Shown: positions 17,627 to 27,061 of the stretch, piece by piece | Layout of the letters: each line of letters opens with the position of its first letter | Position numbering within the stretch: the stretch's first letter is position 1 | Assembly: GCA_903848645.1 (NCBI GenBank) | Contig: CAINGU010000100.1 | Location: 1-64,000, forward strand | From: an uncultured cyanobacterium | GTDB lineage: Bacteria > Cyanobacteriota > Cyanobacteriia > Cyanobacteriales > Nostocaceae | Length of the DNA: 64,000 nucleotides | Reading direction: 5' to 3' | Notes under the pieces: generated by a model | Seen by the model: the letters and a program-made list of their open reading frames with translations, nothing else | Told to the model about the DNA's origin: nothing | Databases searched by the model: none | Program-made: the position numbers and the translations under genes

Positions 17627-18202
17627 CTATTCATTTTTGGCATTGCGAGAAATCATATCTTCAGATATTATCCTTTTTTTGATTGGTTGAGCAGGATTAC
17701 CTGAGTAAATTATACTGGGTTTTAATGATTTTCCCGTGACACTACCTAGCGTTAAAACTGCTCCTTTACCAATGGTAACACCCGGTCCTATAATTGATTT
17801 AGCTGCTATCCAACTGCTTTCTTGAATATGAATAGGGGCAGGAATTAGTTGAAAGTTGGGGTGATTCCAGTCATGATTACCCGTACAGAGATAAACACCT
17901 TGGGATAAACAAACATGATTTTCGATGACTACGGTAGCTAGATTATCAATCCAAGTATCTTCCCCAATCCAAACATAATCACCAATAATCAAGCGCCAGG
18001 GAAACTTGATTTTGACTCCAGGTTTTATCCGTACACCATTACCAATAGTAGATCCAAAAAGTCTAAGTATCCAAATTTTGATAGATGATACAGGTAGCCA
18101 ATAACTTTCTATTAAAGGTGAGCCAATGAAGTACCATAAAAGTTGTTGGTGATAGGGCGCACCGGGCGTATAATTGCTAAGAGTATAATTATCTAAACGC
18201 AT
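17627..18202 (-). CDS. WcaF-like sugar O-acetyltransferase (left-handed beta-helix)
   Basis: Hexapeptide-repeat acyltransferase of the colanic-acid WcaF type, expected to acetylate a sugar of the exopolysaccharide with acetyl-CoA. The N-terminus MRLDNYTLSNYTPGAPY is characteristic of the family, so I place the start at 18202 and not at the longer ATG at 18265, which would overlap the upstream gene by 73 bases. Hexapeptide repeats run through IGNGVRIKPGVKI, IGDYVWIGE and IGPGVTIGKGAVL, with the catalytic His expected in CTGNHDW. The chosen start leaves only a 10-base overlap with the upstream YdcF-like gene. Confidence 0.88.
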   Translation of the reverse strand: MRLDNYTLSNYTPGAPYHQQLLWYFIGSPLIESYWLPVSSIKIWILRLFGSTIGNGVRIKPGVKIKFPWRLIIGDYVWIGEDTWIDNLATVVIENHVCLSQGVYLCTGNHDWNHPNFQLIPAPIHIQESSWIAAKSIIGPGVTIGKGAVLTLGSVTGKSLKPSIIYSGNPAQPIKKRIISEDMISRNAKNE

Positions 18203-18828
18203 ATAATAGGGGAACGTTGGTTCAAGCTGGCTCCAGTACGACCTGATATAATCCACAATAGGCAACGGCCACTATCACGGATAATGCGAAGGATGGATTC
18301 TCTAGGGCGCTGAGTGGGAATAGAGATGGGGGTAAAAGTAATACCTTGACTGCCTAGAACAAGTGTAGCAATGATTTTAGCCCTCGGTAAGTGAAAATCT
18401 GAGGTAATTAAGTAAATGTGTTGAATATGGCGGTGTTGAAAATCATTAACTAGTGTAGTGAAATTAGTCACTGTGTCTACAGCACGGTAGTCGAGGTGAA
18501 TGCGGTTAGTAGGAATGTCTACAACCTGGAAAATAGCAAAAGCTTGGGCTGGGAGGATACCACTGGAAACCCAAATGTCTAAATTGGGATGATTTTGGGT
18601 AAATTCGGCAGTAAATTTTTCTCGTTCTGGTCCTCCACCAAGGGTAAAAATAGCTTGGGGATGAGGTGCTTGATAAGAAGCGATCGCTATGCGTATGGGT
18701 ATAATACTGAGCAAGATCAGGATAAAGCCCACTAAATTTAAAACCCAATATTTTTTGAATTGGTGATATAACCACTTCATGAATAAAATGAATGTGTTTT
18801 CAATTGGTTTGTTTGGACTGTTTTCCAA
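18193..18828 (-). CDS. YdcF/ElyC-like DUF218 membrane protein
   Basis: A 211-residue protein with one N-terminal membrane helix (YWVLNLVGFILILLSIIPIRIAIA, about residues 27-50) and a DUF218 domain: AIFTLGGGPEREKFTA, WVSSGILP, and IYLITSDFHLPRAKIIA. Family members (SanA, ElyC, YdcF) act in envelope or cell-wall polysaccharide steps of unclear chemistry. Its 3' end overlaps the start of the WcaF-like gene slightly, consistent with an operon. Specific function is not known. Confidence 0.85.
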   Translation of the reverse strand: MENSPNKPIENTFILFMKWLYHQFKKYWVLNLVGFILILLSIIPIRIAIASYQAPHPQAIFTLGGGPEREKFTAEFTQNHPNLDIWVSSGILPAQAFAIFQVVDIPTNRIHLDYRAVDTVTNFTTLVNDFQHRHIQHIYLITSDFHLPRAKIIATLVLGSQGITFTPISIPTQRPRESILRIIRDSGRCLLWIISGRTGASLNQRSPIICV

Positions 18829-18906
18829 AAAGTGTACACAAGAAATATTAATTCTCCCACCTTGATCAAATTAGCATCATACAATTTAATAGATGTTATT
18901 GGTTAG

Positions 18907-20073
18907 TTATTGGTTAGTTATTGTTTGGTAAGCTATAATTAGTTTTTTGGCTATGGTTTGCCATGAATATTGTTGTAATGCAAATTGACGACCATTTTCT
19001 CCCATTTTTTGCCGCAATTGAGGATGATTTAAAAGATGAGCGATCGCATCTTGCAAAGATTGTAATTCACCATCTATAATCATACCAGCTCCAGATTGTG
19101 AAATTTCTGGCGCAATTTGTACACCGGGCGTTGTGATAATTGGTAAACCAGAAACCATTGCTTCAGCTAAAGCAATACCAAAGTTTTCGGAATAAGTAGG
19201 TAATACAAATAAATCTGCACCTTGTAAAAGCAAGTCTTTTTCATATCCACTAACAAAACCAACAAATGAAGTTTTATTTGCTAGATTGAGAGATTTTACC
19301 TGTTCTTGTAAAGAATTAACATATATATCTTCACCAGAACCAGCAATAATTAGATGAAAATTGCAGTTATTTTTGACTAAATTACCTAATGCTTCAATTA
19401 AAAGTTCAGGACGTTTTTTGTAGTGAAGACGAGAGAGAAAAAGAATGATAGGAATGTCAGAGGATATACCATATTTATTCCGTAGCTGTTGTTTAGCATT
19501 AGGAATAATTTCCGGAGGATTAACTCCCAATGGTAAAACTATTTTAGGCCGCTTTACGCTAAAGTTTACTACATCTTCCATTTCTCCAATAGAAGTACAA
19601 TGAATAGCGGCTGATTTATCTAAATTTCGTCTCTCTATTAAATAAGTATAAATCTGTTTTTTTAACTGACTTTGTGCTAAAGCCCAAGGTGCTAATTGTC
19701 CCATAGTTCTGATTGTATATGGTACTTTTTGATATTGGGAAATTACAGCAGCACAACTAGGAAGATAGGAGAATAAATAGTGATTATCTAAAATGTCATA
19801 ATTTTTGATATTTTGCCATAGCCATTGTGTAAAGGTAAATGAAGGTAAAAATGCTTTAATTTGGGCATTACGAGGAAAAAACCAAACTGGAACTTCTTGA
19901 TATTCTAAACATTGGCATAATGGGACATCTAATAACTTGCCATCATCATCATTAGTAGTAGCAATTTCTACATCAATTCCTTCTTTTCTTAAAGCCGTAG
20001 CTAAATTTAATACTACCTGAGTTGGACCTCCCAATTTAGGGCTAATAGAAGGAATTATGTGTAAAACTTTCAT
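18907..20073 (-). CDS. Glycosyltransferase family 4
   Basis: Retaining GT-B glycosyltransferase for assembly of the polysaccharide repeat unit. The N-terminal donor/acceptor domain starts MKVLHIIPSISPKLGGPTQVV with the Gly-Gly loop, and the C-terminal domain has IPIILFLSRLHYKKRPELLIEA and the E-X7-E motif in YSENFGIALAEAMVSGLP. 388 residues is full length. A short TTGGTTAGTTA direct repeat flanks the stop codon. Sugar specificity cannot be told from sequence. Confidence 0.9.
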   Translation of the reverse strand: MKVLHIIPSISPKLGGPTQVVLNLATALRKEGIDVEIATTNDDDGKLLDVPLCQCLEYQEVPVWFFPRNAQIKAFLPSFTFTQWLWQNIKNYDILDNHYLFSYLPSCAAVISQYQKVPYTIRTMGQLAPWALAQSQLKKQIYTYLIERRNLDKSAAIHCTSIGEMEDVVNFSVKRPKIVLPLGVNPPEIIPNAKQQLRNKYGISSDIPIILFLSRLHYKKRPELLIEALGNLVKNNCNFHLIIAGSGEDIYVNSLQEQVKSLNLANKTSFVGFVSGYEKDLLLQGADLFVLPTYSENFGIALAEAMVSGLPIITTPGVQIAPEISQSGAGMIIDGELQSLQDAIAHLLNHPQLRQKMGENGRQFALQQYSWQTIAKKLIIAYQTITNQ

Positions 20074-20084
20074 ATATTAAAAAT

Positions 20085-21539
20085 TTAGTTGGGTGGATAA
20101 TTGTAGGATATTCCCTTCTTTATACCTAAGAAACCAGGAAATCTTTTAGCAAAGAATATCAAACCAAAAATTGGTAACATAGAAGTTGTAAACCCAATCA
20201 AACTTCGCATAGAAATTGCGGCTGTAAAAAAGCCTAAAGCGTTAACAACTATACCATAACCTGTATTGTGAAAAGCGGCTGTCCGAGACCACCAATTAGC
20301 TAAAATTCCTAAACATAAGGAGATTATTATCACTGCCAATATCCCTCCCATCATATAGCATTCACCCAGATAAGTTGCAGAAACTGTCCAACCATTAGCA
20401 CCTACAACTTCTTCAATAGATACACTTAAACCTACTGGTTTATCAGGCCATAACACTCTAGGAATAGGCTTACTTAAAAACACAAATAATAGTTCTAGTC
20501 CGATAAAATCATGTTTACTAGGAAAGGCATCTATTAATAAACCCATACTATAAAGATTATAGTCAACGGATAGAGTTTCTTGTACTTGCTTACTTGCATA
20601 AGCTGCTGTGGCTAAATAATTCATTATTCCCATTTGTCTAAACCCCAACATATGACGGGTAGCAAATACCATTGCATAACCCATGACACCAATAGGAATG
20701 CTAACATTGAATAGATTAGGACGTTGTAATGTTAATAAATAACCACCTAAGAAGGTAGCTAAATAAGAACCAAAAATGTTTCTTGTCCCACCAGAAAATC
20801 CTTCAAATAGTGTAAAAATAAAGATAAAAATAACCAGAAATATTTGCCAACTGTTAAAAGAACGACGACGATTCCAGATAATACCTGCTAAGGGTGGTAT
20901 TACATAAGTTAATATTTTCCATTCAGATAAAAATACTCGCCAATCGCCTAAACTTCCTCTTCCCCAAGGTACAGCAAAACGAGGACCTAGTAAAGCTTCT
21001 ACTACTTTGACTGGATTGAAATCTACTGACATAAATATATTAAAATAAGCGAGGAAAGTAGATAATAAAAATATTCTGAATAGTGTTTTATCAGGAATAT
21101 TATTAAAATCTAACCATCCAGATGGTGCTGGTTTAAAAAAGTTGATATGACGACCAATAGCTAAACCTGCAAATCCTATTAATAAAACTTCTAGCGCATC
21201 CAAAGTTTGTTGAGAAGTTAAAAGTTGGTCAAATTTTGGTTGGGGATATAAAAATTCTATGAGTGTTAAAAAATATAGAGATAATATACAAACAATATCG
21301 GCTCTAAATAAGTTTCTCCAGCCTTTTCTACTATCACAGAAAATACTGATAGCTATTGCTATTGCCACGATAATGGCGACTTGATTCGCCATAAAAGCAG
21401 GATTCATGTTTATGTTAATGGTTGTAAATGCGACAATTAAGCCACAGATGATGGCAAATGTTCCTATCTCTGTTGCTTTAGCAATACGGGGTTTAAAGTT
21501 GGGTGGATTTGGTTGTGGATATTGGGAGGAAATGTTCAT
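20085..21539 (-). CDS. Wzy-like O-antigen/polysaccharide polymerase (multi-pass membrane protein)
   Basis: A 484-residue protein with around ten hydrophobic helices and a large loop between late helices (about residues 300-390, including SVDYNLYSMGLLIDAFPSKHDF and IPRVLWPDKPVG). The topology, Arg/Gly loop (EGFSGGTRNIF) and position between glycosyltransferase genes fit an oligosaccharide repeat-unit polymerase. Wzy proteins share little sequence identity, so the call rests on topology and context. It lies 11 bases upstream of the GT4 gene, in an operon. Confidence 0.75.
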   Translation of the reverse strand: MNISSQYPQPNPPNFKPRIAKATEIGTFAIICGLIVAFTTININMNPAFMANQVAIIVAIAIAISIFCDSRKGWRNLFRADIVCILSLYFLTLIEFLYPQPKFDQLLTSQQTLDALEVLLIGFAGLAIGRHINFFKPAPSGWLDFNNIPDKTLFRIFLLSTFLAYFNIFMSVDFNPVKVVEALLGPRFAVPWGRGSLGDWRVFLSEWKILTYVIPPLAGIIWNRRRSFNSWQIFLVIFIFIFTLFEGFSGGTRNIFGSYLATFLGGYLLTLQRPNLFNVSIPIGVMGYAMVFATRHMLGFRQMGIMNYLATAAYASKQVQETLSVDYNLYSMGLLIDAFPSKHDFIGLELLFVFLSKPIPRVLWPDKPVGLSVSIEEVVGANGWTVSATYLGECYMMGGILAVIIISLCLGILANWWSRTAAFHNTGYGIVVNALGFFTAAISMRSLIGFTTSMLPIFGLIFFAKRFPGFLGIKKGISYNYPPN

Positions 21540-21583
21540 TATTTAAAGGTCAAATAAGTAAATTATTAGGTCTAAAAAGTTAA

Positions 21584-22744
21584 TCAGGAATTAGTTAAGT
21601 TCTTATACAAGAAAATGTAATTATATACCATTTTTTCCAAAGAAAATTTTTCTTTGATGATTTGATAACCAGCATTTGCTATTATGGCACGGTCTTGAGA
21701 ATTAATAAAAGTTTTTAAACCTTGAAATTTATCTTTTTCAGACACTACACAACAAGATCCTTGGGGAAACTTTAACTCATCTGCTAGAGTTGAGGTAATG
21801 ACACAAGGTAAAGACCAAGCCATTGCCTCTAATAATGCAAATGGCAACCCTTCAAAAGCTGCTGGATGAAAGAAACCATCTGCTGATGCTAAAAATGGTG
21901 TTACGTCATTTTGCCAACCTAAACGTTGGATATAATCTTGGGCATGATTTTCTATAACCCATTGATCCCATACAGCAGTTAAACCACCATCTCCCAGCCA
22001 TAAAAAACGAGCAGATGGTATCTTATATTTAAGGTAATTAGCCCATTGTAAAAATAGCAGTGGTTGTTTTTGTGCTTCCATTCTTCCTACTGCTACTATT
22101 AATAATTCCTCTGGATTAAGTTTTAGTTGTAACCGAGATTTTTGGCGTTTAGTTAAACGTTCGTTTTCTGTAGGTAGATAAACTCCATTATTAATAACTA
22201 CTATTTTCGTTGAAGATGGATTAATTGAAGAAAGAAAATAAGTTAATTCTTGTCCTCTATTTTCTGAAATTGCTACTAGTGAACCTTTAAAATTTTTTAA
22301 TGCCGTTTTAGCGATAATATCTCGCCATTTTCCTAAAAATGCTCCTAAACTCGCTTGGGTTTGAGTAATATGAATAGTTGTTAAAGATGGAATTTTTAGA
22401 TAATTACTCAATGTTAATAAATCTAATCCATCTTCTAAATTTTGCTTGTTAAAATGAAGAATGTCTGGTTTAAATCCTTGCCATTGAGATATAATATCTT
22501 GATTTATTTGCGGTAATATGTAGGTAAAGGATCGGAATTTATGATTGTATGTATTAGTATAAGGTGATCGCAATACTTCTCCAAATTCTGCAAATGAGTT
22601 AGCAAGTTCATCCATAATTGGATTTTGTGAACACCATAAACCCACAGAATGTCCTTTTTTAGATAATTCTTTCCCCAAATAAATTAAGTATAGTTCTCCT
22701 CCTCCTCTTGAACCTGAACTGCTACTAATAAAAAGGATTCGCAT
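21584..22744 (-). CDS. Glycosyltransferase family 4
   Basis: GT-B glycosyltransferase of 386 residues. The N-terminus MRILFISSSSGSRGGGELYLIYLGKELSKKGH has the glycine loop; the C-terminal half has LLIVAVGRMEAQKQPLLFL and the E-X7-E motif in AFEGLPFALLEAMAWSLPCV. Embedded in the minus-strand polysaccharide operon, 10 bases downstream of the next GT4 gene. Sugar donor unknown. Confidence 0.9.
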   Translation of the reverse strand: MRILFISSSSGSRGGGELYLIYLGKELSKKGHSVGLWCSQNPIMDELANSFAEFGEVLRSPYTNTYNHKFRSFTYILPQINQDIISQWQGFKPDILHFNKQNLEDGLDLLTLSNYLKIPSLTTIHITQTQASLGAFLGKWRDIIAKTALKNFKGSLVAISENRGQELTYFLSSINPSSTKIVVINNGVYLPTENERLTKRQKSRLQLKLNPEELLIVAVGRMEAQKQPLLFLQWANYLKYKIPSARFLWLGDGGLTAVWDQWVIENHAQDYIQRLGWQNDVTPFLASADGFFHPAAFEGLPFALLEAMAWSLPCVITSTLADELKFPQGSCCVVSEKDKFQGLKTFINSQDRAIIANAGYQIIKEKFSLEKMVYNYIFLYKNLTNS

Positions 22745-22754
22745 AGAAATTATT

Positions 22755-23852
22755 TTATGATTTTATTTTATTAAATACATCAATCCACTTTTGTGCGCCC
22801 ATAGCTGGTGATATTTCTAATGATTTTTGAAGTGAGGCTGTACTAGCAACTTGAATTTTATCAGGTTGTTGTAAATAACTCATTAAAACTTCTGCTAAAA
22901 TCTCAACGTTACCATTAGGAAATAAATCTCCATTTTCTCCTGGATTAATTAAATCATAAGCAGAACCTACACCATCAGAACATATTACAGGTAAACCTGC
23001 TCCAATTGCTTGATTTACTACTACACCCCAACCATCATAACGGCTAGGTAAGACAAATAAGTCGGCTTGATGGAAAAATTCAGGTAAATTTTCAGGAGGT
23101 TGGAATCCTGCATATTGAATTTTTTGACGGGTTTGTTCTGGTATTGTTTCTAGAAGTTGAGGAAGTTCTGCTTCTCTTCCTACTAATAGTAAATGAGCAT
23201 TGTAACCAGATTGAATTAAATGATTAAATGCTTGTAATAAAATATCAACTCCTTTCCGTGCTATCATTTGACCACAAAATAAAATAGTAACAGGATTTCT
23301 GGGTCTTTGGGGTAAATTTTGACTAAAAGGAGTTAAATCGCAATAGTAGGGAATATTAAAGATAGGTTTATCAGGAAACCTTTGTTGATAGTCTTGTTGT
23401 GCTTGAGTACCAATAGCAGCAATTCCATAACAATTATTTAAAGCACTAGCTAAGTATTTTTGTAATTTTCCTTTTATTCCTTGGGAATTAGCCACCATTT
23501 TTTCACCCCAAAAAATACAAGGAACTTGTTTAGCTTGCCATCTCAGTAACAATTGAGTAGTAACATTCATGTAACCATTTAGTACAACCACATCAGCTTG
23601 AGTAGTTGGAAAATGGTAGTTAAAATGAAAGCGAGATAAACCCCAACTAAGATGAAATCCTGGTAATATATGTTCATAAGATTGTAAGGGTTTTTCTGGC
23701 CAAGGAGAATCAGCACAAGCAGGTTCTAGATAATAAACTGTTAAATTTATTTCTGGACAGCGAGAGATTTCAAAGAATAAGTCTCTTTGATAAGGAGATG
23801 GGAGAATAGAATAGAAAGTAACACTAATTTTTTGAACATGAGCATATTTCAT
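22755..23852 (-). CDS. Glycosyltransferase family 4
   Basis: GT-B enzyme of 365 residues. The nucleotide-sugar-binding half shows VTILFCGQMIARKGVDILLQAF and PSRYDGWGVVVNQAIGAGLPVICS, where the first Glu of E-X7-E is replaced by Asp and the second by Gln, a known variant in this family. N-terminal half carries YSILPSPYQRDLF and ADVVVLNGYMN. Same operon as neighbours. Confidence 0.87.
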   Translation of the reverse strand: MKYAHVQKISVTFYSILPSPYQRDLFFEISRCPEINLTVYYLEPACADSPWPEKPLQSYEHILPGFHLSWGLSRFHFNYHFPTTQADVVVLNGYMNVTTQLLLRWQAKQVPCIFWGEKMVANSQGIKGKLQKYLASALNNCYGIAAIGTQAQQDYQQRFPDKPIFNIPYYCDLTPFSQNLPQRPRNPVTILFCGQMIARKGVDILLQAFNHLIQSGYNAHLLLVGREAELPQLLETIPEQTRQKIQYAGFQPPENLPEFFHQADLFVLPSRYDGWGVVVNQAIGAGLPVICSDGVGSAYDLINPGENGDLFPNGNVEILAEVLMSYLQQPDKIQVASTASLQKSLEISPAMGAQKWIDVFNKIKS

Positions 23853-24008
23853 ACTTGAATTTTTAACATTTTGTAATGATTATCTATCTAAATTCATGTT
23901 TTTCGCCTGTATTTTAATATAATTTATATATGTAATTTCTGAGCCTAAATTACTATAGTAGTTATTAAGTATTTCAATCTCAGATCAAGATGTAGATCTT
24001 TGATTTTT

Positions 24009-24749
24009 TTACTCAGAATCCAAAATACTTTTCTTAATAAAAATACAATCATACTGTAACACATATCCTCTAACCGAATCTATATGAACAGGAGACATAG
24101 AAATTAACTCAAAATTAAAATCTCGAATATATGTAAACATTTCAGGAAAGAGTTTTTCGTCCAAGTAGAATGGTTGTATTGATAATTCTACTTCTAATAA
24201 ATCAATATTCTGGTCAATAAGATTTTGTGAACCTTGTAAAACTTTTTCTTCAAAACCCTGAGTATCTACTTTCAACAAAATTCTCTGTTCCTTGATATCA
24301 AGTTCATTAATAAGAGAATCTAGTTTTCTTACTTTGATTTCTTCCTGGCGATATCCTTTCCAATATTCGGTATGAGCTAACCCTGTTGCTGATAGAATTG
24401 AACTCACCTGAGAAAATTCTGAAATATTTATACTAGTAGAACCATCAAAGTCACCAATAGCTATATTCATAGCTTGCCATTTACTGTCATTTATCTTTTT
24501 TTTATGCAAAATTTCAAATATTTGTTTAACTGGTTCAAAAGATATTATTCTATTTTTATAGCCCTCTCTACGTATTGACTGAGCATATTGCCCTTCATTA
24601 CTACCAACATCTAAAACCAAAGAGATATTATGGTCATTTAAAAACTTGATACGACGAATTTCATGCAATTGTAAAAAATTACGGGTGCGAATATCATAAC
24701 CAAGTTGAGATAGGATTTTTTTGAAAACTTGCTTCATGCTTAAATTCAC
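24009..24749 (-). CDS. FkbM family methyltransferase
   Basis: SAM-dependent O-methyltransferase of 246 residues. Motif I is LVLDVGSNEGQYAQSIRREG, followed by RIISFEPV; the family motif LLKVDTQGFEEKVLQGS lies near residue 165. FkbM enzymes in polysaccharide loci typically methylate sugar hydroxyls, so it probably modifies the repeat unit. It is separated from the next gene by 156 bases of AT-rich spacer, which may hold an internal promoter. Confidence 0.9.
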   Translation of the reverse strand: MNLSMKQVFKKILSQLGYDIRTRNFLQLHEIRRIKFLNDHNISLVLDVGSNEGQYAQSIRREGYKNRIISFEPVKQIFEILHKKKINDSKWQAMNIAIGDFDGSTSINISEFSQVSSILSATGLAHTEYWKGYRQEEIKVRKLDSLINELDIKEQRILLKVDTQGFEEKVLQGSQNLIDQNIDLLEVELSIQPFYLDEKLFPEMFTYIRDFNFELISMSPVHIDSVRGYVLQYDCIFIKKSILDSE

Positions 24750-24783
24750 TTTAAGTAAAATAAAATCTAATTTTTTATGAATT

Positions 24784-25734
24784 TTAGGAACAAATTAATA
24801 GTTTGGACTTAGTCCTTTTACTCAATAAAAACCAAGCTCGAAAGAATGCTCCAATTACCCCTGGAATTACATATAATTGCCTCCAAGGTCTTTGTAAATT
24901 TACTTTCAGAAATATTGTTTTTCTCAAAACATGATTATATAACAGATGCCAGTACATACCGAATGTACCATGACGGAGCAGAAATAGCCAAAAACCTGTT
25001 GCTGTGTTTATATAATTAACTTTATTTTTGAAGTCACTCATTCTTAATCCACCCATAGGAACTCTCAGGTGAATTAACCAAGGGCGAGGATCATAAATAC
25101 TTTTATAACCTAGTTGATGCAGCCTTAAAATTAGATCATAATCATCACCGTAAGAGTTACCAGAAAAGTTTTCATCAAATCCACCTACTGCGAGAAATAC
25201 GCTTTTACGAATTGCACCATTGCAAGTTGAAAAAGTGCAAACTTCTGTACTTTCTTGACTATTACGATTAAACCATAAAGCTTGTTGTAAAGGAGAAAAT
25301 GTTTTTACTTTTTGTAAATAAGCAGAATCTTCAAAATTTCTATCTACTATTTCTTCATAAATATATTCTGGATTGCATTCCCGACCAGCAACTATATGAA
25401 TATGCGGATCTGAAAAATTTTCAGCATGATTGCTAATAAATTGATGATCAGCAATTTTCACATCATCATCAATAAACAGTAAAATTTCTCCTTGAGACTT
25501 CTGAACAGCCATATTTCTAGCAACTACAACGTCTGGCTTATCTAAAGATAACCAAATAATTCGTTTATCTTGACAAATTATTGATAAACTCTTTTCATAT
25601 TCTTGTGGCCAATCTTGGTTTTGATCAACTACAATAATTTCAAAGTTATTATACTTTTGTTGTTGTAAATCTTGAATTGTATTTATGAGAGGTAAAAACC
25701 GCCGATAAGAAGGAATAATTACAGAAATTTTCAT
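24784..25734 (-). CDS. Glycosyltransferase family 2
   Basis: Inverting GT-A glycosyltransferase of 316 residues. It starts KISVIIPSYRRFLPLINTI, with the metal-binding FIDDDV motif at about residue 93 and ATCNGAIRKSVFLAVGGFDENF followed by GDDYDLILRLHQLGYK, the acceptor-side catalytic region. Member of the minus-strand polysaccharide operon. Sugar specificity unknown. Confidence 0.9.
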   Translation of the reverse strand: MKISVIIPSYRRFLPLINTIQDLQQQKYNNFEIIVVDQNQDWPQEYEKSLSIICQDKRIIWLSLDKPDVVVARNMAVQKSQGEILLFIDDDVKIADHQFISNHAENFSDPHIHIVAGRECNPEYIYEEIVDRNFEDSAYLQKVKTFSPLQQALWFNRNSQESTEVCTFSTCNGAIRKSVFLAVGGFDENFSGNSYGDDYDLILRLHQLGYKSIYDPRPWLIHLRVPMGGLRMSDFKNKVNYINTATGFWLFLLRHGTFGMYWHLLYNHVLRKTIFLKVNLQRPWRQLYVIPGVIGAFFRAWFLLSKRTKSKLLICS

Positions 25735-25766
25735 CTATATTTACCAAAAATTTTTGAAAGATTTTT

Positions 25767-27023
25767 TTAACCTAGTAAGCTTTGTAATAAATTAGATAGA
25801 TTGAAAAGATTGAAATTTCTCAAATTATATCTTGAATTTAAACTATCAGACATAAATGATAATTGTCCAGTATTTATCAAAATTGAATTAATTAAAATAG
25901 AAATTTTATCACCAGTCACTTCCTCCAAAATCCAACCATTCACACCATCTATAACCACTTCACCACAGTAACGAGAAGCAATAATAGGCAATTTCCATGC
26001 TTGCGCTTCTAATTGAGTTAACCCAAACCCATCAGAAAGTGTTGGAAATAAAAATACATCTGTCATTTGGTAGTATTGGTCTGTTTCGCTTCTATTAATA
26101 TGACCTATCCAACGCGTTTGCGGATGAGTTTTTAAATGAGGTGGAATCTCAATTTGTTGAGATCCAACTATCCAAAACTCAACAGGATATCCTTCCAGTA
26201 ATTGAACTGCATCTAATACAGCCGCAATTCCTTTTCTCAAAATCACCTGTCCTAAAAATAATACTCTTAAAGGACGTTCTTGAGAAAATGATTCTGGATA
26301 AGTACGGACGAATTTACTAGCTGTCTTTGGTGGAGTATAAACTAGTGGAATGATATGAATCTTTTTAGATTCAACACCTGTGTTTTCCAAAAGTTGACGT
26401 GACCAATGAGAATTTACCACAATTGCATCAGCTATATTACATTCTTCTTGCCAATTTTGCCAATATTCAGCAGGTGCAGGTTGCCAATCTCCTCTATATT
26501 GGGGATATTTTTCATACTCTTGAATAACTATTTTTTCTTCCCATAACCCTGGATCAATTTGTCCTAAAACAGTATACCATCCTTGTTGTTTGGCGAATCG
26601 AAATAATTCTAACGCAGCATAGCTGTAGGAGAATAAAATGGGAGGATTTATAAAATTGTCAGCTATTGAGGTTAAAGTTTTAATTGTCTGTTTTTGAAAC
26701 CATTGATTCCGAGCAATAACTTTATCCCATCCTGTCTTTTTTTGTAGTTTTTGAGTTAATTCAAACTGAATCAGAGTAGTATTGAATGAATGAACTGATG
26801 CGTTTTCTAAATCTGGATGGTATCTTTCCCTTAAATTAGCTAAGAAAGATTTAGGGAAAAGATTCAGTGGAGATTGAGGTAATACCCAAGCATCTGTAAT
26901 AAAATGAGCAAGTTGGTTTTGATGATATAAAGCTCTGGGAATAGAGTAATTTTCACGCGCTCCAATTTGGCAGGATATCCAATGTTCAGGTTGTGTCAGC
27001 ATTGATGAAAATATATTTCTCAA
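25767..27023 (-). CDS. Glycosyltransferase family 4
   Basis: GT-B enzyme of 418 residues with RPLRVLFLGQVILRKGIAAVL and FPTLSDGFGLTQLEAQAWKLPIIAS (variant E-X7-E with Asp at the first position). It is now the first gene of the leftward sub-operon, because two group II introns sit 38 bases upstream of its start codon, on the opposite strand. The original upstream promoter or read-through from the right half of the locus has therefore been displaced by at least 4.5 kb. Confidence 0.87.
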   Translation of the reverse strand: MRNIFSSMLTQPEHWISCQIGARENYSIPRALYHQNQLAHFITDAWVLPQSPLNLFPKSFLANLRERYHPDLENASVHSFNTTLIQFELTQKLQKKTGWDKVIARNQWFQKQTIKTLTSIADNFINPPILFSYSYAALELFRFAKQQGWYTVLGQIDPGLWEEKIVIQEYEKYPQYRGDWQPAPAEYWQNWQEECNIADAIVVNSHWSRQLLENTGVESKKIHIIPLVYTPPKTASKFVRTYPESFSQERPLRVLFLGQVILRKGIAAVLDAVQLLEGYPVEFWIVGSQQIEIPPHLKTHPQTRWIGHINRSETDQYYQMTDVFLFPTLSDGFGLTQLEAQAWKLPIIASRYCGEVVIDGVNGWILEEVTGDKISILINSILINTGQLSFMSDSLNSRYNLRNFNLFNLSNLLQSLLG

Positions 27024-27061
27024 AATTAAATCGCCTACTAGTTGAAAAAGCAGAGGATTTA

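Noticed and set aside
18202-18265. Longer start for the WcaF-like acetyltransferase
   Set aside because: The longer version overlaps the YdcF-like gene by 73 bases, and the family N-terminus (MRLDNYT) begins at 18202.
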